A stretch of 7,134 nt of DNA, taken from assembly GCA_947175045.1 (NCBI GenBank), contig CAMWLH010000100.1:1-7134 (forward strand). The letters run 5' to 3'. The notes under the pieces are model-generated. The model did not search any database and was not told where the DNA came from. It was given only the letters and a program-made list of their open reading frames with translations. This DNA comes from an uncultured Clostridia bacterium. GTDB taxonomy: Bacteria > Bacillota > Clostridia > Oscillospirales > Ruminococcaceae. This document shows positions 7,090 to 7,134 of the stretch, piece after piece. The position numbers and the translations under genes are program-made. How positions within the stretch are numbered: the stretch's first letter is position 1; the number at the start of each line of letters is the position of its first letter.

Positions 7090-7134
7090 TTATCTTTTAG
7101 TCTTGGCAGGCTTGGGCTCGGTCAATTTCTTATC
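7090..7134 (-). CDS. C-terminal end of an unidentified upstream gene (partial)
   Basis: From the right edge, the only minus-strand frame without an early stop reads DKKLTEPKPAKTKR and ends with TAA at 7092-7090. The Lys/Pro-rich tail is typical of disordered C-termini. Support as the end of a real gene comes from the strong terminator that begins about 20 nt further on. Too little is present to name the product; in related conjugative elements this position often holds small accessory proteins. Confidence 0.55.
   Translation of the reverse strand, partial: DKKLTEPKPAKTKR

Noticed and set aside
1..7134. CRISPR array, tRNA, rRNA or insertion sequence ends
   Set aside because: No spaced direct repeats, no cloverleaf or rRNA-like sequence, and no transposase or terminal inverted repeats were seen.

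Overview
The window is almost entirely one minus-strand gene. It starts at 6955 and stays open for 2318 codons to the left edge without reaching its stop. The product is a giant polyvalent protein that joins an ArdC-like N-terminal segment, an N6-adenine-type DNA methyltransferase fold and a superfamily 2 (SNF2-type) helicase. Proteins of this build are typical cargo of integrative conjugative elements and Tn4451/Tn1549-type transposons in Bacillota of the gut (Clostridia, Ruminococcaceae-like). The AGGAGG ribosome binding sites, the TTGACT/TAAAAT promoter, the intermediate base composition and the standard genetic code all fit such a host. Species cannot be told from the sequence. No integrase, relaxase or element end is present, so this looks like the interior of a mobile element.

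Layout, right to left (direction of transcription): 7134-7090 holds the last 14 codons of an unidentified gene. 7069-7019 is a strong intrinsic terminator for it. 7001-6973 is a new sigma-A-type promoter with a small dyad in its spacer. 6966-6961 is the Shine-Dalgarno site, and from 6955 to the left edge runs the giant gene. The giant gene therefore starts its own transcription unit.

The most interesting point lies inside the giant gene. Between 6249 and 5809, in the +1 frame of the same strand, is a complete 146-codon gene with its own GAAAGGAG site 8 nt before its ATG. Its product resembles TnpV, a small protein of Tn4451-family transposons. The giant frame stays open across it, but there encodes only a Gly/Arg/Asp/Ala/Ser-rich linker, so the same DNA codes for two proteins. 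A perfect 11-bp hairpin sits 10 nt after the nested stop codon, giving the overlap the look of a self-contained cassette (RBS, gene, hairpin) lodged in a permissive linker.

A likely working model, inferred: during or after conjugative transfer the giant protein binds, remodels and possibly methylates element DNA, for instance against host restriction, while the nested small protein is translated from the same mRNA by internal initiation. No rRNA, tRNA, CRISPR array or insertion sequence was seen. All long plus-strand open frames were judged to be antisense shadows.
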